Shown one piece after another: positions 1 through 8,073 of a stretch of DNA of 64,000 bases. Numbering within the stretch: position 1 is the stretch's first letter; every line of letters begins with the position of its first letter. Location: NCBI RefSeq assembly GCF_000382345.1, contig NZ_KB908076.1, positions 186,001-250,000 of the forward strand, read 5' to 3'. The DNA comes from Massilia niastensis DSM 21313. Its GTDB lineage: Bacteria; Pseudomonadota; Gammaproteobacteria; Burkholderiales; Burkholderiaceae_D. Made by a program: the position numbers and the translations under genes. Under the pieces are notes generated by a model that saw only the letters and a list, made by a program, of their open reading frames with translations, did not search any database and had not been told where the DNA came from.

Positions 1-854
1 TCGCCCTGCACCAGGTGCTGGTAGAACTCGCGGTGGCTCTGCGCGTGGCGGCCCGGGTTCATCGCGATGAAGCCGGCGTGCTGCAGGAAGCCCGGATAGA
101 CCTTGCGGCCGAAGCCCGGGTAGTTGCCCGGCACCGAGTAGATCACGGTGTTCTCGAACCACGAGAACGGCTTTTCGACCGCCAGGTCGTTGACCGCCGT
201 CGGCGACTTGCGCGGGTCGATCGGGCCGCCCATCATGGTCATCGACTTGGGCAGCTTCGGATCGTTGTTGGAGGCCATCAGCGAGATCGCCGCCAGCACC
301 GGCACGGTCGGCTGGCACACCGAGATCACGTGCACGTCCGGGCCGAGATGGCGGATGAAATCCTGCACGTAGAAGACGTAGTCGTCGAGGTGGAAGGGGC
401 CGGCCGACAGCGGCACCATGCGCGCATCGGTCCAGTCGGTGATGTACACGTCGTGCTCGACCAGCAGCGCGCGCACGGTGTCGCGCAGCAGGGTCGAATG
501 GTGGCCCGAGAGCGGCGCCACCACCAGCACCTTGGGCTGGTTCAGCGCTTCGAAGGCGCTGTCGGGCATGTCTTTCTTGAAATGCCGGAGCCTGCAGAAG
601 GGTTTGTTGAGGACGGTGCGCTCGATGATGGCGACGTCTGCGCCGTCGACCGGGACCGTGTCGATCCCGAATTCAGGCTTCTCGTAATCCTTGCCGAGCC
701 GGTACATCAGTTCGTAGCCGGCGGCGATACGTTGCGCGAAAGGGGTGTGAGCGAAGGGCGAGACTGGATTGGAAAAGAGTTTCGAAGACGCATCGGCCCA
801 CTGCATGAGCGGGGTCAGGAAGGATCGTTGCATCTCGTGCAGTTGGTAAAGCAT
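1..854 (-). CDS. phaZ: Intracellular polyhydroxyalkanoate (PHB) depolymerase, 3' end beyond window
   Basis: The minus frame stays open from an ATG at 854 to the window edge (284 codons seen; the C-terminus is missing). The protein begins MLYQLHEMQRSFLTP, the usual start of Burkholderiales intracellular PHB depolymerases, which hydrolyse stored polyhydroxybutyrate on the granule surface. Around residue 180 it has HVISVCQPT. This family uses Cys as nucleophile (known for the Ralstonia PhaZ1 type), so Cys180 is the likely catalytic residue. The Asp and His of the triad should lie in the part not shown. An AAAGGA ribosome site sits about 7 nt before the start. A PHA-system protein gene at 4534 is a second storage-polymer gene nearby. 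The identification is confident despite truncation. Confidence 0.9.
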   Translation of the reverse strand, partial: MLYQLHEMQRSFLTPLMQWADASSKLFSNPVSPFAHTPFAQRIAAGYELMYRLGKDYEKPEFGIDTVPVDGADVAIIERTVLNKPFCRLRHFKKDMPDSAFEALNQPKVLVVAPLSGHHSTLLRDTVRALLVEHDVYITDWTDARMVPLSAGPFHLDDYVFYVQDFIRHLGPDVHVISVCQPTVPVLAAISLMASNNDPKLPKSMTMMGGPIDPRKSPTAVNDLAVEKPFSWFENTVIYSVPGNYPGFGRKVYPGFLQHAGFIAMNPGRHAQSHREFYQHLVQG

Positions 855-911
855 AGGTAATTCCTTTGTAGACAGTTCGCGCCGCAATCGTTTGCGCGTC
901 ACTTAAAGTCA

Positions 912-928
912 ATTATAGGGCAATTCGG
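912..928 (-). promoter_or_regulatory. phaZ promoter core with conserved CCGAATTGCCC element
   Basis: On the minus strand this reads CCGAATTGCCCTATAAT. It holds a perfect TATAAT -10 about 58 nt upstream of the phaZ start codon. No good -35 is found at 16-18 nt. The 11 bp directly before the -10 are identical to those at the fdxA promoter (2682-2698), which suggests a shared activator site or extended promoter element. The function of the element is inferred. Confidence 0.55.
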
Positions 929-1020
929 ATTGGCCTGCGGAAACGGCTGCCGTCCTCTCCCTTCTGCATGTGTCACTTTTAGCATATTCATCTGCGGCCG
1001 TTGGTGAAACGCACCACATA

Positions 1021-1055
1021 AAAGAAAAAGCCCCGGCTGGCGGGGCTTTTTCTTT
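1021..1055 (-). terminator. Rho-independent terminator of the ferredoxin reductase gene
   Basis: GCCCCG-ctgg-CGGGGC-type stem flanked by AAAGAAAAA and TTTTTCTTT, so the hairpin is long and works in both directions. It starts 16 nt after the stop codon of the minus-strand reductase gene. Confidence 0.85.
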
Positions 1056-1070
1056 GCGCGCATGTAACAG

Positions 1071-2168
1071 TTAGTCGAAAACCGGAGTCTCGACGCCGAG
1101 GATCTTGTGCAGCTTCGGCGAGGTCGTCGTGTACTGCATGTGGATTTTCTTGTCCGGGAAGATGTACGGCGCGGCGCCGAAGGCGGCCAGCGCGGCTTCG
1201 TGGAAGCCCGACAGGATCAGCTTCTTCTTGCCCGGGTAGGTGTTGATGTCACCCACGGCGAAGATGCCCGGCACGTTGGTTTCGAATTTCTCGGTATCCA
1301 CGACCTTGAGCTGGCGGCGCTCGATGTCCAGGCCCCACTCGGCGATCGGGCCGAGCTTCGGCGACAGGCCGAAGAACACCATCAGCATGTCGAGCGGGAC
1401 GCGGCGGGTCACGCCGTCCTGGCCGGTGACCTTCACTTCGCTCAGCTTGCCGTCCTTTTCGTCGAAGCCGGTGACCTGGCCGATGATCAGCTGCATCTCG
1501 TATTCGTCGCACAGGGCCTTCATCTTGGCGACCGAGGCTGGGGCGGCGCGGAAGTCCTCGCGGCGGTGCAGCAGCACGACCGACTCGGCCTTGCCGACGA
1601 AGTTCAGGGCCCAGTCCAGGGCGGAGTCGCCGCCGCCGCAGATGACCAGGTTCTTGCCTTCGAACAGGGCCGGATCCTTGACGCGGTAGAACAGCTGGCT
1701 GTTCTCGAACTTCTCGATGCCTTCGACCTTGATCGTGCGCGCCTGGAACGAGCCCACGCCGGCGGCGATGAAGATGGTCTTGGTGATGAAGCGGGTGCCG
1801 GTCGAGGTCTCGACGTTGAAGCGGCCGTCTTCGCGGCGCTGGACGGTGGTGACTTCCTGGCCCAGGTGGAAGGTCGGCTCGAACGGCTCGATCTGCTTGA
1901 GCAGGTTGTCGGTCAGTTCCTGGCCGGTGCACACCGGCACGGCCGGGATGTCGTAGATCGGCTTGTCCGGGTACAGTTCCACGCACTGGCCGCCGACGGC
2001 CGGCAGCGAGTCGATGACGTGGGCTTTGATTTCGAGAAGGCCGAGTTCGAACACCTGGAACAGGCCAACCGGGCCGGCGCCGATGATCACGGCGTCCGCT
2101 TCGATGGCGCCGGCGAACGAACTGTTGGGAGCGATGCTGCCCGCTTCGTGGGTGGCACTGATAGTCAT
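1071..2168 (-). CDS. Ferredoxin--NADP reductase, thioredoxin-reductase-like type
   Basis: A 365-residue flavoprotein that passes electrons between NADPH and ferredoxin. The first dinucleotide fold carries GAGPVG at residues 30-35 (FAD), the second GGGDSA at 178-183 followed by HRREDFRA at 201-208 (NADPH side). A C-terminal FAVGDI motif is also present. The CxxC redox pair of true thioredoxin reductases is absent, which marks this as the TrxR-like ferredoxin reductase class. Length and motif order fit the family. The fdxA ferredoxin gene lies 114 bp upstream on the same strand, so the two may be co-transcribed and act as partners. The start ATG at 2168 is preceded by GGAAGT. Confidence 0.92.
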   Translation of the reverse strand: MTISATHEAGSIAPNSSFAGAIEADAVIIGAGPVGLFQVFELGLLEIKAHVIDSLPAVGGQCVELYPDKPIYDIPAVPVCTGQELTDNLLKQIEPFEPTFHLGQEVTTVQRREDGRFNVETSTGTRFITKTIFIAAGVGSFQARTIKVEGIEKFENSQLFYRVKDPALFEGKNLVICGGGDSALDWALNFVGKAESVVLLHRREDFRAAPASVAKMKALCDEYEMQLIIGQVTGFDEKDGKLSEVKVTGQDGVTRRVPLDMLMVFFGLSPKLGPIAEWGLDIERRQLKVVDTEKFETNVPGIFAVGDINTYPGKKKLILSGFHEAALAAFGAAPYIFPDKKIHMQYTTTSPKLHKILGVETPVFD

Positions 2169-2282
2169 GCGCTTACTTCCTGTGATTTTTTGTGGGAGGG
2201 GGCGATGGCAGCCAGACTGCCATCGATGGCGACACCCTGCTGGCGCCGGACCGGAGGTGGAGGGCTCCGGCGCCAGCCCGCG

Positions 2283-2606
2283 TCAGCGGGCCAGTTGGTC
2301 GAGTTTGCTCTTGACGTCTTTCCATTCTTCCGCGTCGGGCAGGGCCGGCTTGGTCTTGGTGATCGATGGCCAGGAACGTGCCAGTTCGACGTTGAGCTTG
2401 ATGAATTGCTGTTGGTCGCCAGGCACGTCTTCCTCGGCATAGATCGCATTCACCGGGCATTCGGCCACGCAGACGGCGCAGTCGATGCACTCGTCGGGAT
2501 CGATGGCGAGGAAATTCGGGCCTTCCCGGAAACAATCTACCGGGCATACATCGACGCAATCGGTGTAACGACAGCGGATGCACGATTCGGTGACAACGTG
2601 GGTCAT
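2283..2606 (-). CDS. fdxA: 7Fe ferredoxin FdxA ([3Fe-4S][4Fe-4S])
   Basis: A 107-residue soluble electron carrier. Cysteines at 9, 17, 21, 40, 43, 46 and 50 form the two cluster sites (CxxCxxxxCxxxCP at the N-terminus and [12 protein letters not shown] in the middle), as in FdxA/ferredoxin I proteins. The C-terminal extension of about 55 residues is normal for this family. The frame extends 24 codons further upstream, but the ATG at 2606 is chosen because it has GATAGGA 8 nt before it and begins MTHVVTESC, the family N-terminus. It lies directly upstream of the ferredoxin reductase gene, which suggests a functional pair. Confidence 0.95.
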   Translation of the reverse strand: MTHVVTESCIRCRYTDCVDVCPVDCFREGPNFLAIDPDECIDCAVCVAECPVNAIYAEEDVPGDQQQFIKLNVELARSWPSITKTKPALPDAEEWKDVKSKLDQLAR

Positions 2607-2681
2607 AACAATCCTATCAATTGGTGGGGATGTCGCGTCGCCGGGCGCTGAGTGGGCCGGCCGGACATGGCAAAGCACTGT

Positions 2682-2710
2682 ATTTTAGGGCAATTCGGGT
2701 TTTCCTTCAA
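2682..2710 (-). promoter_or_regulatory. fdxA promoter (TTGAAG-N17-TAAAAT)
   Basis: The minus strand has TTGAAG (2705-2710), a 17-nt spacer and TAAAAT (2682-2687), about 75 nt upstream of fdxA. The end of the spacer is CCGAATTGCCC, placed against the -10 exactly as in the phaZ promoter. Confidence 0.6.
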
Positions 2711-2769
2711 ATTTGCCTTAATACACAATATACATAAGCAAATGCGGGGAAAAGCCGTACGGCCGTGCT

Positions 2770-3045
2770 TCAGGCGCTCCGGCGCAGCCCGTCGAGCAGG
2801 GCCTGCCAGTCGCCGCCGCTGCCATCCTCGCGCAGGAAAACGGTGTGGCAGCGCGCCCCGTCCCGGACCGTGATTTCCCAGCGCGGCAGGTCGGCGCCGA
2901 GCGGGCAGGAGGGCGCGGCGGCGAAGAAATCGAGGCGTCGCAGGAGCGCCTCGAGCGCCGCGCCGTCGGCCCGGCCGGCGGTATCGAGGTCGTAGGATTC
3001 GGCCACGCCGGCGAAGCCGCCGCAGGCGCGCGCACTGATCTTCAT
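2770..3045 (-). CDS. Emfourin-type protease inhibitor
   Basis: A 91-residue protein starting MKISARACGGFAG, with a WEITVRDGARCHTVF stretch in the second half. This pattern resembles emfourin, the small inhibitor encoded next to protealysin-like M4 metalloproteases. The start codon overlaps the stop of the upstream protease gene by 4 bp (ATGA), so the two are translationally coupled. No signal peptide is visible, so it should act in the cytoplasm, presumably keeping the protease inactive until release. Family assignment is by eye and context. The inhibitory role is inferred from that family. Confidence 0.75.
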   Translation of the reverse strand: MKISARACGGFAGVAESYDLDTAGRADGAALEALLRRLDFFAAAPSCPLGADLPRWEITVRDGARCHTVFLREDGSGGDWQALLDGLRRSA

Positions 3046-4358
3046 GGGGCGGCGCCCGCGACCGCGCCGACGACCGCGCCGGCAGCGGCGGCCTCGCCGG
3101 CGGGCAGGCGTGCGGCGTGCCGGTATTCGGGCAGCTGCATGGTGCCGCAGCAGGCGCTGCGGTCCTGGCGCGCGCCGGGGGCGTCGCAGACGCGCGCCGC
3201 CAGCCGCACGCCCGGCAGGCTGGCGGCGTTGCCGCTGCCCGCCTCGACCACCTCGCGCCGGCTGAACTGGTTGCGGATGAAGCCGCCGTAGGCCGGCGGC
3301 CTGCCGTCGGCGCCGACGATGCGCAGCATCTCGTTGACCACGTCGGCATAGGTGGCCGCGCTGTCCGGCGCGGCCACCAGGGCGCGCAGCAGCACGCCGC
3401 CCAGGTAGGCGGCGACCCGGTGCAGCACGGCGGCGTCGTCTTCGCGTTCGGGATCGCGTTCGTAGGCGAACACGTCGGCCAGCACGTCGTACACGGCGCC
3501 GGTGAACACCCGCGAGATCGCGTGCACCTGGGTGCCGGCCTGGGACAGGGTCAGGTCGTTGTCGGCATTGCGCAGGCCGGCGCCCGAGCCCAGCGCCAGG
3601 CCGAACTGCTCGGCGATGTCGGCAAGGAAGCTCTTGTCGTGCAGCCGCGCCTTGGTCTGGGCCACCAGGGCTTCGCACTGGTCGAGCTGGGCCAGCGCCA
3701 GGAAGATCGCGCTCAGGTCGCCGAAGGCCTCGTGCAGGCCGCCGGTCTGGGGCGGGGCGTCGGCCAGCAGCCAGCGCGGCTTGAGGCCGTCGAGCACGGC
3801 GTGCGCGGTCTCGTGGGCGACGATGTCGAACGAGCGGCAGGTGTAGACCCGCGCGCCGTCGCCGCCCGGAACGAAGTCGCCGAACCTGAGGCAGGCCTGC
3901 GCGCGGCTGTAGAAGGCGTTCATCACATTCGGCAGGCCGTGCGGGAAGACCCGCAGCGGGCTGGTGTCGGCGCCGCTGTTCCATTGCCAGGGCAGGGGGA
4001 TGGCTGCGCCCGCGGCGCTCAGGGAGCGCTGGTACATGGTCAGGGTCTGGCGCACCACGGCGAAGGTGTGCACCGCATCGAACTGGGGCGTGTCGGGCGG
4101 GACGAGGAAGTCGCCGAAGGCGTTCGGCTCGACCGCCGCGATGCCCGGCTCGCCGGGCGCGATGCGGGCGTCGCGCGGGCCGGCCAGCACCACCCCGGGC
4201 AGGAAGGCGGTGCGGGCGCCGATTTCCTTGACCGACGGATCCTGCTTCCAGATCAGCACACGGGCGCCGAAGGCATGCGGCAGGGGCGGCGGCTCGACCT
4301 GCGCGGCGGGGTCCGCAGTCGGGTCCGGGTCGTCCAGCAGCAGGGCATGTGGTTCCAT
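3042..4358 (-). CDS. M4-like (protealysin-type) zinc metalloprotease
   Basis: 438 residues. The zinc site is HETAH at 182-186, with a third ligand probably Glu210 in GGLHEAFGD, the spacing seen in thermolysin-family (M4) peptidases. A later segment (HAISRVFTGAVYDVLAD) fits the helical C-domain. No secretion signal is visible, and the first 170 residues do not show a typical long propeptide, unlike secreted thermolysins. The ~50-residue tail is Ala/Gly-rich and poorly conserved in appearance. It forms a two-gene operon with the overlapping inhibitor gene downstream. Peptidase identity is well supported; the substrate is unknown. Confidence 0.8.
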   Translation of the reverse strand: MEPHALLLDDPDPTADPAAQVEPPPLPHAFGARVLIWKQDPSVKEIGARTAFLPGVVLAGPRDARIAPGEPGIAAVEPNAFGDFLVPPDTPQFDAVHTFAVVRQTLTMYQRSLSAAGAAIPLPWQWNSGADTSPLRVFPHGLPNVMNAFYSRAQACLRFGDFVPGGDGARVYTCRSFDIVAHETAHAVLDGLKPRWLLADAPPQTGGLHEAFGDLSAIFLALAQLDQCEALVAQTKARLHDKSFLADIAEQFGLALGSGAGLRNADNDLTLSQAGTQVHAISRVFTGAVYDVLADVFAYERDPEREDDAAVLHRVAAYLGGVLLRALVAAPDSAATYADVVNEMLRIVGADGRPPAYGGFIRNQFSRREVVEAGSGNAASLPGVRLAARVCDAPGARQDRSACCGTMQLPEYRHAARLPAGEAAAAGAVVGAVAGAAP

Positions 4359-4422
4359 GTCGACTCCTCACGCTTGATGGCGTCTTCATGGTCGCGCGCT
4401 GCGCCGGGCAGGCATTGATACT

Positions 4423-4434
4423 CATCAATTGATG
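4423..4434. promoter_or_regulatory. Palindrome CATCAATTGATG in a divergent intergenic region
   Basis: A perfect 12-bp palindrome midway between the minus-strand protease operon (start 4358) and the plus-strand PHA-system gene (start 4534). Its position suits an operator, but no regulator is known and chance is possible. Confidence 0.3.
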
Positions 4435-4533
4435 TCGCTCGAAGCCGCTCATGCTCGCGGGCTCTGGCGCAGCCGGCTTCCAACTGGCATCATTGCGGAT
4501 TGTCTTGCAATCGATTAGGAAGGAATTGTCCAG

Positions 4534-4815
4534 ATGGCGGAAATCAGCATCGTCCAGCAGCACGGCCTGGGTCCGGTGGCGGCGCGCACGGCGGCCGATC
4601 AGGTGGCGCAGCGTCTCGCTGCCGAATACGGACTGGAATGCAAGTGGGACGGCGATGTGCTGCGCTTCGAGCGCAGCGGCGTGGACGGGGCGCTGACCCT
4701 GGAGGGGCAGAGCGCGGCGCTGCGCATCCGCCTGGGCTTCTTCATGAGCGCCTTCGCGCCGAGCATCGAGGCCAAGGTGGTCGAGAAGATGCGCAAGGTG
4801 TTCATCCCCGCGTAA
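4534..4815 (+). CDS. Polyhydroxyalkanoic acid system family protein
   Basis: A 93-residue protein beginning MAEISIVQQHGLG, with a VAQRLAAEYGLECKWDGDVLRFERSG-like core split over residues 25-50. It matches in outline the small PHA-system protein family found beside PHA granule genes, whose exact biochemical role is not settled. AAGGA lies 9 nt before the ATG. It is monocistronic and ends convergent with the acyl-CoA-binding protein gene. The PHB depolymerase gene lies 3.7 kb away on the other strand. Confidence 0.75.
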   Translation: MAEISIVQQHGLGPVAARTAADQVAQRLAAEYGLECKWDGDVLRFERSGVDGALTLEGQSAALRIRLGFFMSAFAPSIEAKVVEKMRKVFIPA

Positions 4816-4820
4816 GGGCG

Positions 4821-4841
4821 GATCGGTGCAGTGCACCGATC
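4821..4841. terminator. Hairpin between convergent genes
   Basis: GATCGGTGCA and TGCACCGATC form a near-perfect inverted repeat 6 nt after the PHA-system stop codon and 41 nt after the end of the opposing gene. There is no T-tract, so an intrinsic terminator role is only possible. Confidence 0.35.
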
Positions 4842-4882
4842 TGCGGCCGGTGCCGCGACGCCGGCCTGGGAGTGTGTCCGGA

Positions 4883-5137
4883 TCAGCCCTTCAGTTCCTC
4901 GATCAGGTCGATGTACTGCTGCTGCGCGTCTTCCTGCGACGTGCCTTTCAGGGCCGCCCAGGCGTCGTACTTGGCGCGGTTGACGAAGTCGGTCATGCCG
5001 GGACGCTCGCCGGTCGCGTCGCCGCTCGAACCCTGCTTGAACAGCGCGTAGATCTTCAGCAAGGTCATGTTGTCCGGACGCTCGGACAAGGTCTTCGAAT
5101 CGGCCTGGGCCTGGGTGAACTGTTCCTGCAAGCTCAT
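4883..5137 (-). CDS. Acyl-CoA-binding protein
   Basis: 84 residues with the four-helix ACBP pattern: LYALFKQ-like segment (LLKIYALFKQGSSGDATGERPG, residues 26-47), then KYDAWAALKG (56-65) and a final YIDLIEELK helix. These are the classical acyl-CoA ligand motifs. The protein binds long-chain acyl-CoA esters in the cytoplasm. ACAGGAG stands 7 nt before the ATG at 5137. The gene seems monocistronic. It was hidden inside a longer misleading frame that starts upstream at 5488. Confidence 0.92.
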   Translation of the reverse strand: MSLQEQFTQAQADSKTLSERPDNMTLLKIYALFKQGSSGDATGERPGMTDFVNRAKYDAWAALKGTSQEDAQQQYIDLIEELKG

Positions 5138-5295
5138 GGAAACTCCTGTGTGGTTGGTTGCCGGATTGCCTATCCGATCATGAATGCGGAGGCATCTTAG
5201 CGCAGGAGGGAGATGCGGACGGGAAATCGCGCCGCTCTTTAGAAGGGATGCTCGAATGGCGCGCCGGCAGGCGCGCCATCGGAGGCGGGACGCGC

Positions 5296-5502
5296 TCAGT
5301 CGTCGTCGTCCTCGTCGTCGCGGAACGGCATCGTCGCCACGCTGACCGCGCCCTTGCCGACCGCCGCACCGGCGCTGACTGCCGTGGAAGCGACGCTGAC
5401 GCCGGCGCCGACCACGGCGCCGCCGACCGCCACCGCCATGCACCCGCCCAGGGACGGCAGCACGGCGGCCGCCACCAGCAGGCGCCACAGTTTCTTCGAC
5501 AT
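5296..5502 (-). CDS. Small predicted lipoprotein
   Basis: 68 residues. A lysine-bearing N-terminus (MSKKLWRLL), a short hydrophobic stretch and the lipobox LGGC with Cys21 predict lipidation and anchoring in the outer membrane. The mature part is Gly/Ala/Val-rich, like a glycine-zipper segment, and ends in an acidic tail (DDEDDDD). It begins 10 nt after the FKBP isomerase stop, so the two genes are probably one transcript. Function unknown. Confidence 0.72.
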   Translation of the reverse strand: MSKKLWRLLVAAAVLPSLGGCMAVAVGGAVVGAGVSVASTAVSAGAAVGKGAVSVATMPFRDDEDDDD

Positions 5503-5512
5503 CGTGCCTGCC

Positions 5513-5869
5513 TTAGACGGCCAGCAGGTCGACGTCGAAGATCAGGGTGGCGTTCGGCGGAATCACGCCGCCGGCGCCGCGCGCGCCGTAGCCGAGGCTG
5601 GCCGGGATGGTCAGGCGGCGCGAACCGCCGACCTTCATGCCTTGCACGCCTTCGTCCCAGCCGCGGATCACGTGGCCGGCGCCCAGCGCGAACTGGAACG
5701 GGTCGTTGCGGTCCTTGCTCGAATCGAACTTGGCGCCGGTGCTGCCGTCGTCGTTGCGCAGCCAGCCGGTGTAGTGCACGGTGACGTACTGGCCAGCCTT
5801 GGCCTCGTCGCCCGAGCCGACGACGGTGTCTTCGTACTGCAGGCCGGAATCAGTGGTGATGGTGGACAT
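5513..5869 (-). CDS. FKBP-type peptidyl-prolyl cis-trans isomerase
   Basis: 118 residues forming a single FKBP domain without signal peptide: VTVHYTGWL (29-37), a core around FQFALGAGHVIRGWDEGV with the pocket Trp, and GYGARGAGGVIPPNATLIF near the end. It catalyses proline isomerisation in cytoplasmic proteins. AAAGGAAG lies just before the ATG at 5869. The downstream partner is the small lipoprotein gene. Confidence 0.95.
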   Translation of the reverse strand: MSTITTDSGLQYEDTVVGSGDEAKAGQYVTVHYTGWLRNDDGSTGAKFDSSKDRNDPFQFALGAGHVIRGWDEGVQGMKVGGSRRLTIPASLGYGARGAGGVIPPNATLIFDVDLLAV

Positions 5870-6053
5870 GATCTTCCTTTGTTGTTCAAGATGAACGGCG
5901 ATTGTAGTGCATGGGTCCCGACAGCGCCATGCGGGCGCGTCGCCGTGGCAGGGGCTCGCGCGCCTGAAGTGCGTAAAATGGCAAGATCGCCAACAAGCCG
6001 GGAGTTTTCATGCCGCAAGCCGCCTGCCGTCGCCGCCCACCGGGGGCCCGCCC

Positions 6054-6872
6054 ATGAAAGGCGTCGCCACCGCCTACCGGCGCGCGCTGCGCGCCCAGTT
6101 CTCCGGCCGCATGCTGGTCCTGTCGCTGGCGCCGCTGCTGCTGTCGCTGCTGCTGTGGGGCGTGCTGCTGTGGCTCGGGCTGCAGCCGCTGCTCGACTGG
6201 CTGCACGGCCTGTTTTCCGAATACGACGCCTTCCAGACCAGCGGCAACGTGCTGGCCACCCTGGGCCTGGGCATGCTCAAGGTGATGGTGGTGCCGCTGC
6301 TGGCGATCGCGCTGCTGCTGCCCCTGATGATCGCCTCGGCCCTGCTGTTCATGGGCGTGGCGGCGATGCCGGCGATCGAGAAGCACGTGGGCCGCGCCCA
6401 GTTCCCCAGGCTCGAGAAGAAGGAGGGCGGCAGCTTCGCCGGCAGCGTCGCGGTCAACCTCGGCAGCACGGCCGTGTTCGCGGTGCTGTGGCTGTTCACC
6501 CTGCCGCTGTACGCGATCCCGCCGCTGGCCTGGCTGGTGCAGGCCTGCCTGTGGGCCTGGGTCACCTCGCGCGTGATGAGCTACGACGCGCTGGCCGCGC
6601 ACGCCAGCCCGGCCGAGCGCCAGGACCTCATGCGGCGCCACCGCACGGCGCTGCTGGCGATCGGCCTGGCCACCGGCCTGGCCGGCGCGCTGCCCGGCAT
6701 CGCCTGGATGGGCGGGGCGGTGCTGTCGGTGGTGCTGTTTCCCCTGCTGGCCATGCTGTCGCTGTGGCTGTACATCATGATCTTCCTGTTCGCCGGACTG
6801 TGGTTCCAGTACTACTGCCTGCAGGCGCTGGAAGAACTGCGCGGCGACGGCGTGGCGCGGGCGACGGTGTAA
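6054..6872 (+). CDS. EI24 domain (CysZ-like) integral membrane protein
   Basis: 272 residues with about six hydrophobic segments, including long Leu/Ala-rich helices at roughly 22-45, 72-100, 145-170 and 205-255. Composition and spacing fit the EI24/CysZ family, whose E. coli member CysZ aids sulfate uptake. Sulfate transport is not shown here and no cys genes are near. The ATG at 6054 is chosen because the family start follows it; the frame extends upstream to 5907 without a ribosome site. No partner genes overlap. Confidence 0.75.
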   Translation: MKGVATAYRRALRAQFSGRMLVLSLAPLLLSLLLWGVLLWLGLQPLLDWLHGLFSEYDAFQTSGNVLATLGLGMLKVMVVPLLAIALLLPLMIASALLFMGVAAMPAIEKHVGRAQFPRLEKKEGGSFAGSVAVNLGSTAVFAVLWLFTLPLYAIPPLAWLVQACLWAWVTSRVMSYDALAAHASPAERQDLMRRHRTALLAIGLATGLAGALPGIAWMGGAVLSVVLFPLLAMLSLWLYIMIFLFAGLWFQYYCLQALEELRGDGVARATV

Positions 6873-7027
6873 ATGCCGCGCCGATCGGCGCGCCGCGCGC
6901 CGTCCTGTGGCGCATGCGACACGGCTGTCTACCTGAGGGGAGACTCGCGCGTTAATGGTGTGGGTGCCGCGAGCGGCCGGGAGCGCGCTGTGGCACACTG
7001 GGTCATCCACCACACAGGGAGCTGCGC

Positions 7028-7813
7028 ATGGGATTCGGGCTGATTGTCGTCGGGGATGAGATCCTGTCCGGCAAGCGCCAGGACAAGCATTTTTCGAAAA
7101 TGGTCGAGCTGCTGGACGAGCGCGGACTGCAGCTGTCGTGGGCCGAGTTCGTCGGAGACGATCCCGCGCGCCTGGGCGCCACCCTGCGCCGCAGCTTCGC
7201 CGGACCCGACATCGTGTTTTCCTGCGGCGGCATCGGCGCCACCCCGGACGACCATACGCGCCAGTGCGCAGCAAGCGCGCTCGGGCTGCCGCTGGTGCTG
7301 CATCCCGAAGGGCGCCTGAACATCGAGCAGCGCATCCGCGAGACCGCGCTCGAGGCCGGCCACGAGCCCGACTTCGACGCGCCCGACAACCTGCAGCGCT
7401 TCAAGATGGCCGAGTTCCCGCAGGGCGCCACCCTGATCCCGAATCCCTACAACCGCATCGCCGGCTTTTCCGTCGCACTGCATCACTTCGTGCCCGGCTT
7501 CCCGGTGATGGCCTGGCCCATGATGGCCTGGGTGCTCGACCACTGCTACGCCGACCTGTTCCACCGCGAGCCGCGCGCCGAGCGCGCCGTGCTGGTCTAC
7601 GGACAGGCGGAGGCCGCGCTCACCCCGCTGATGGAACGGCTGCAGCACGAGTTCGCGGGCGCGCGCGTGTTCAGCCTGCCGAGCGTGGGCGATGCGCAGA
7701 CGCGCCGCCACATCGAGCTCGGGGTGAAGGGCAGCCTCGAAGCGGTCGAGTCGGCGTTCGCCGCCATGTGCGCCGAGCTGGACCGGATCGGGGCCGAGTA
7801 CAGGCTTTGTTGA
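7028..7813 (+). CDS. Molybdopterin-binding (MoaB/CinA N-terminal-like) protein
   Basis: 261 residues beginning GFGLIVVGDEILSGKRQDKH, the typical opening of the MoCF-biosynthesis domain found in MogA, MoeA and the N-half of CinA. The nucleotide-pterin loop SCGGIGATPDD appears around residue 65-75. The CinA C-terminal deamidase domain is absent, so this is a stand-alone domain whose substrate is uncertain. AGGGAG stands 8 nt before the ATG. It may belong to competence/damage-associated CinA relatives or to pterin handling. Confidence 0.85.
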   Translation: MGFGLIVVGDEILSGKRQDKHFSKMVELLDERGLQLSWAEFVGDDPARLGATLRRSFAGPDIVFSCGGIGATPDDHTRQCAASALGLPLVLHPEGRLNIEQRIRETALEAGHEPDFDAPDNLQRFKMAEFPQGATLIPNPYNRIAGFSVALHHFVPGFPVMAWPMMAWVLDHCYADLFHREPRAERAVLVYGQAEAALTPLMERLQHEFAGARVFSLPSVGDAQTRRHIELGVKGSLEAVESAFAAMCAELDRIGAEYRLC

Positions 7814-8073
7814 ATGACATGTCGTCCAGTTAAGACCGACGTTGTTTTTTTGCGAAAATATTCCCCGCAAAACAAATTTGTTAAACCGTGTCGCGCGTGT
7901 GTCGTATTGATGTGGTGGAATGTTACTTACGAACGGTGCCATCTGGAGTGGGGTCGCACTGCCGATTTTGCGCGATAATGATGAGCACAATCACTCGAAC
8001 GGACCAGCAGCAACAGATGGCAAGCAGGGTTGCGGGGATTGCAAGCACATTGATTCAGACCGGTTAAGCCATC

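Noticed and set aside
3117..4418. 433-codon plus-strand frame opposite the metalloprotease gene
   Set aside because: The minus strand has the HETAH motif and operon structure; the plus frame has no recognisable content.
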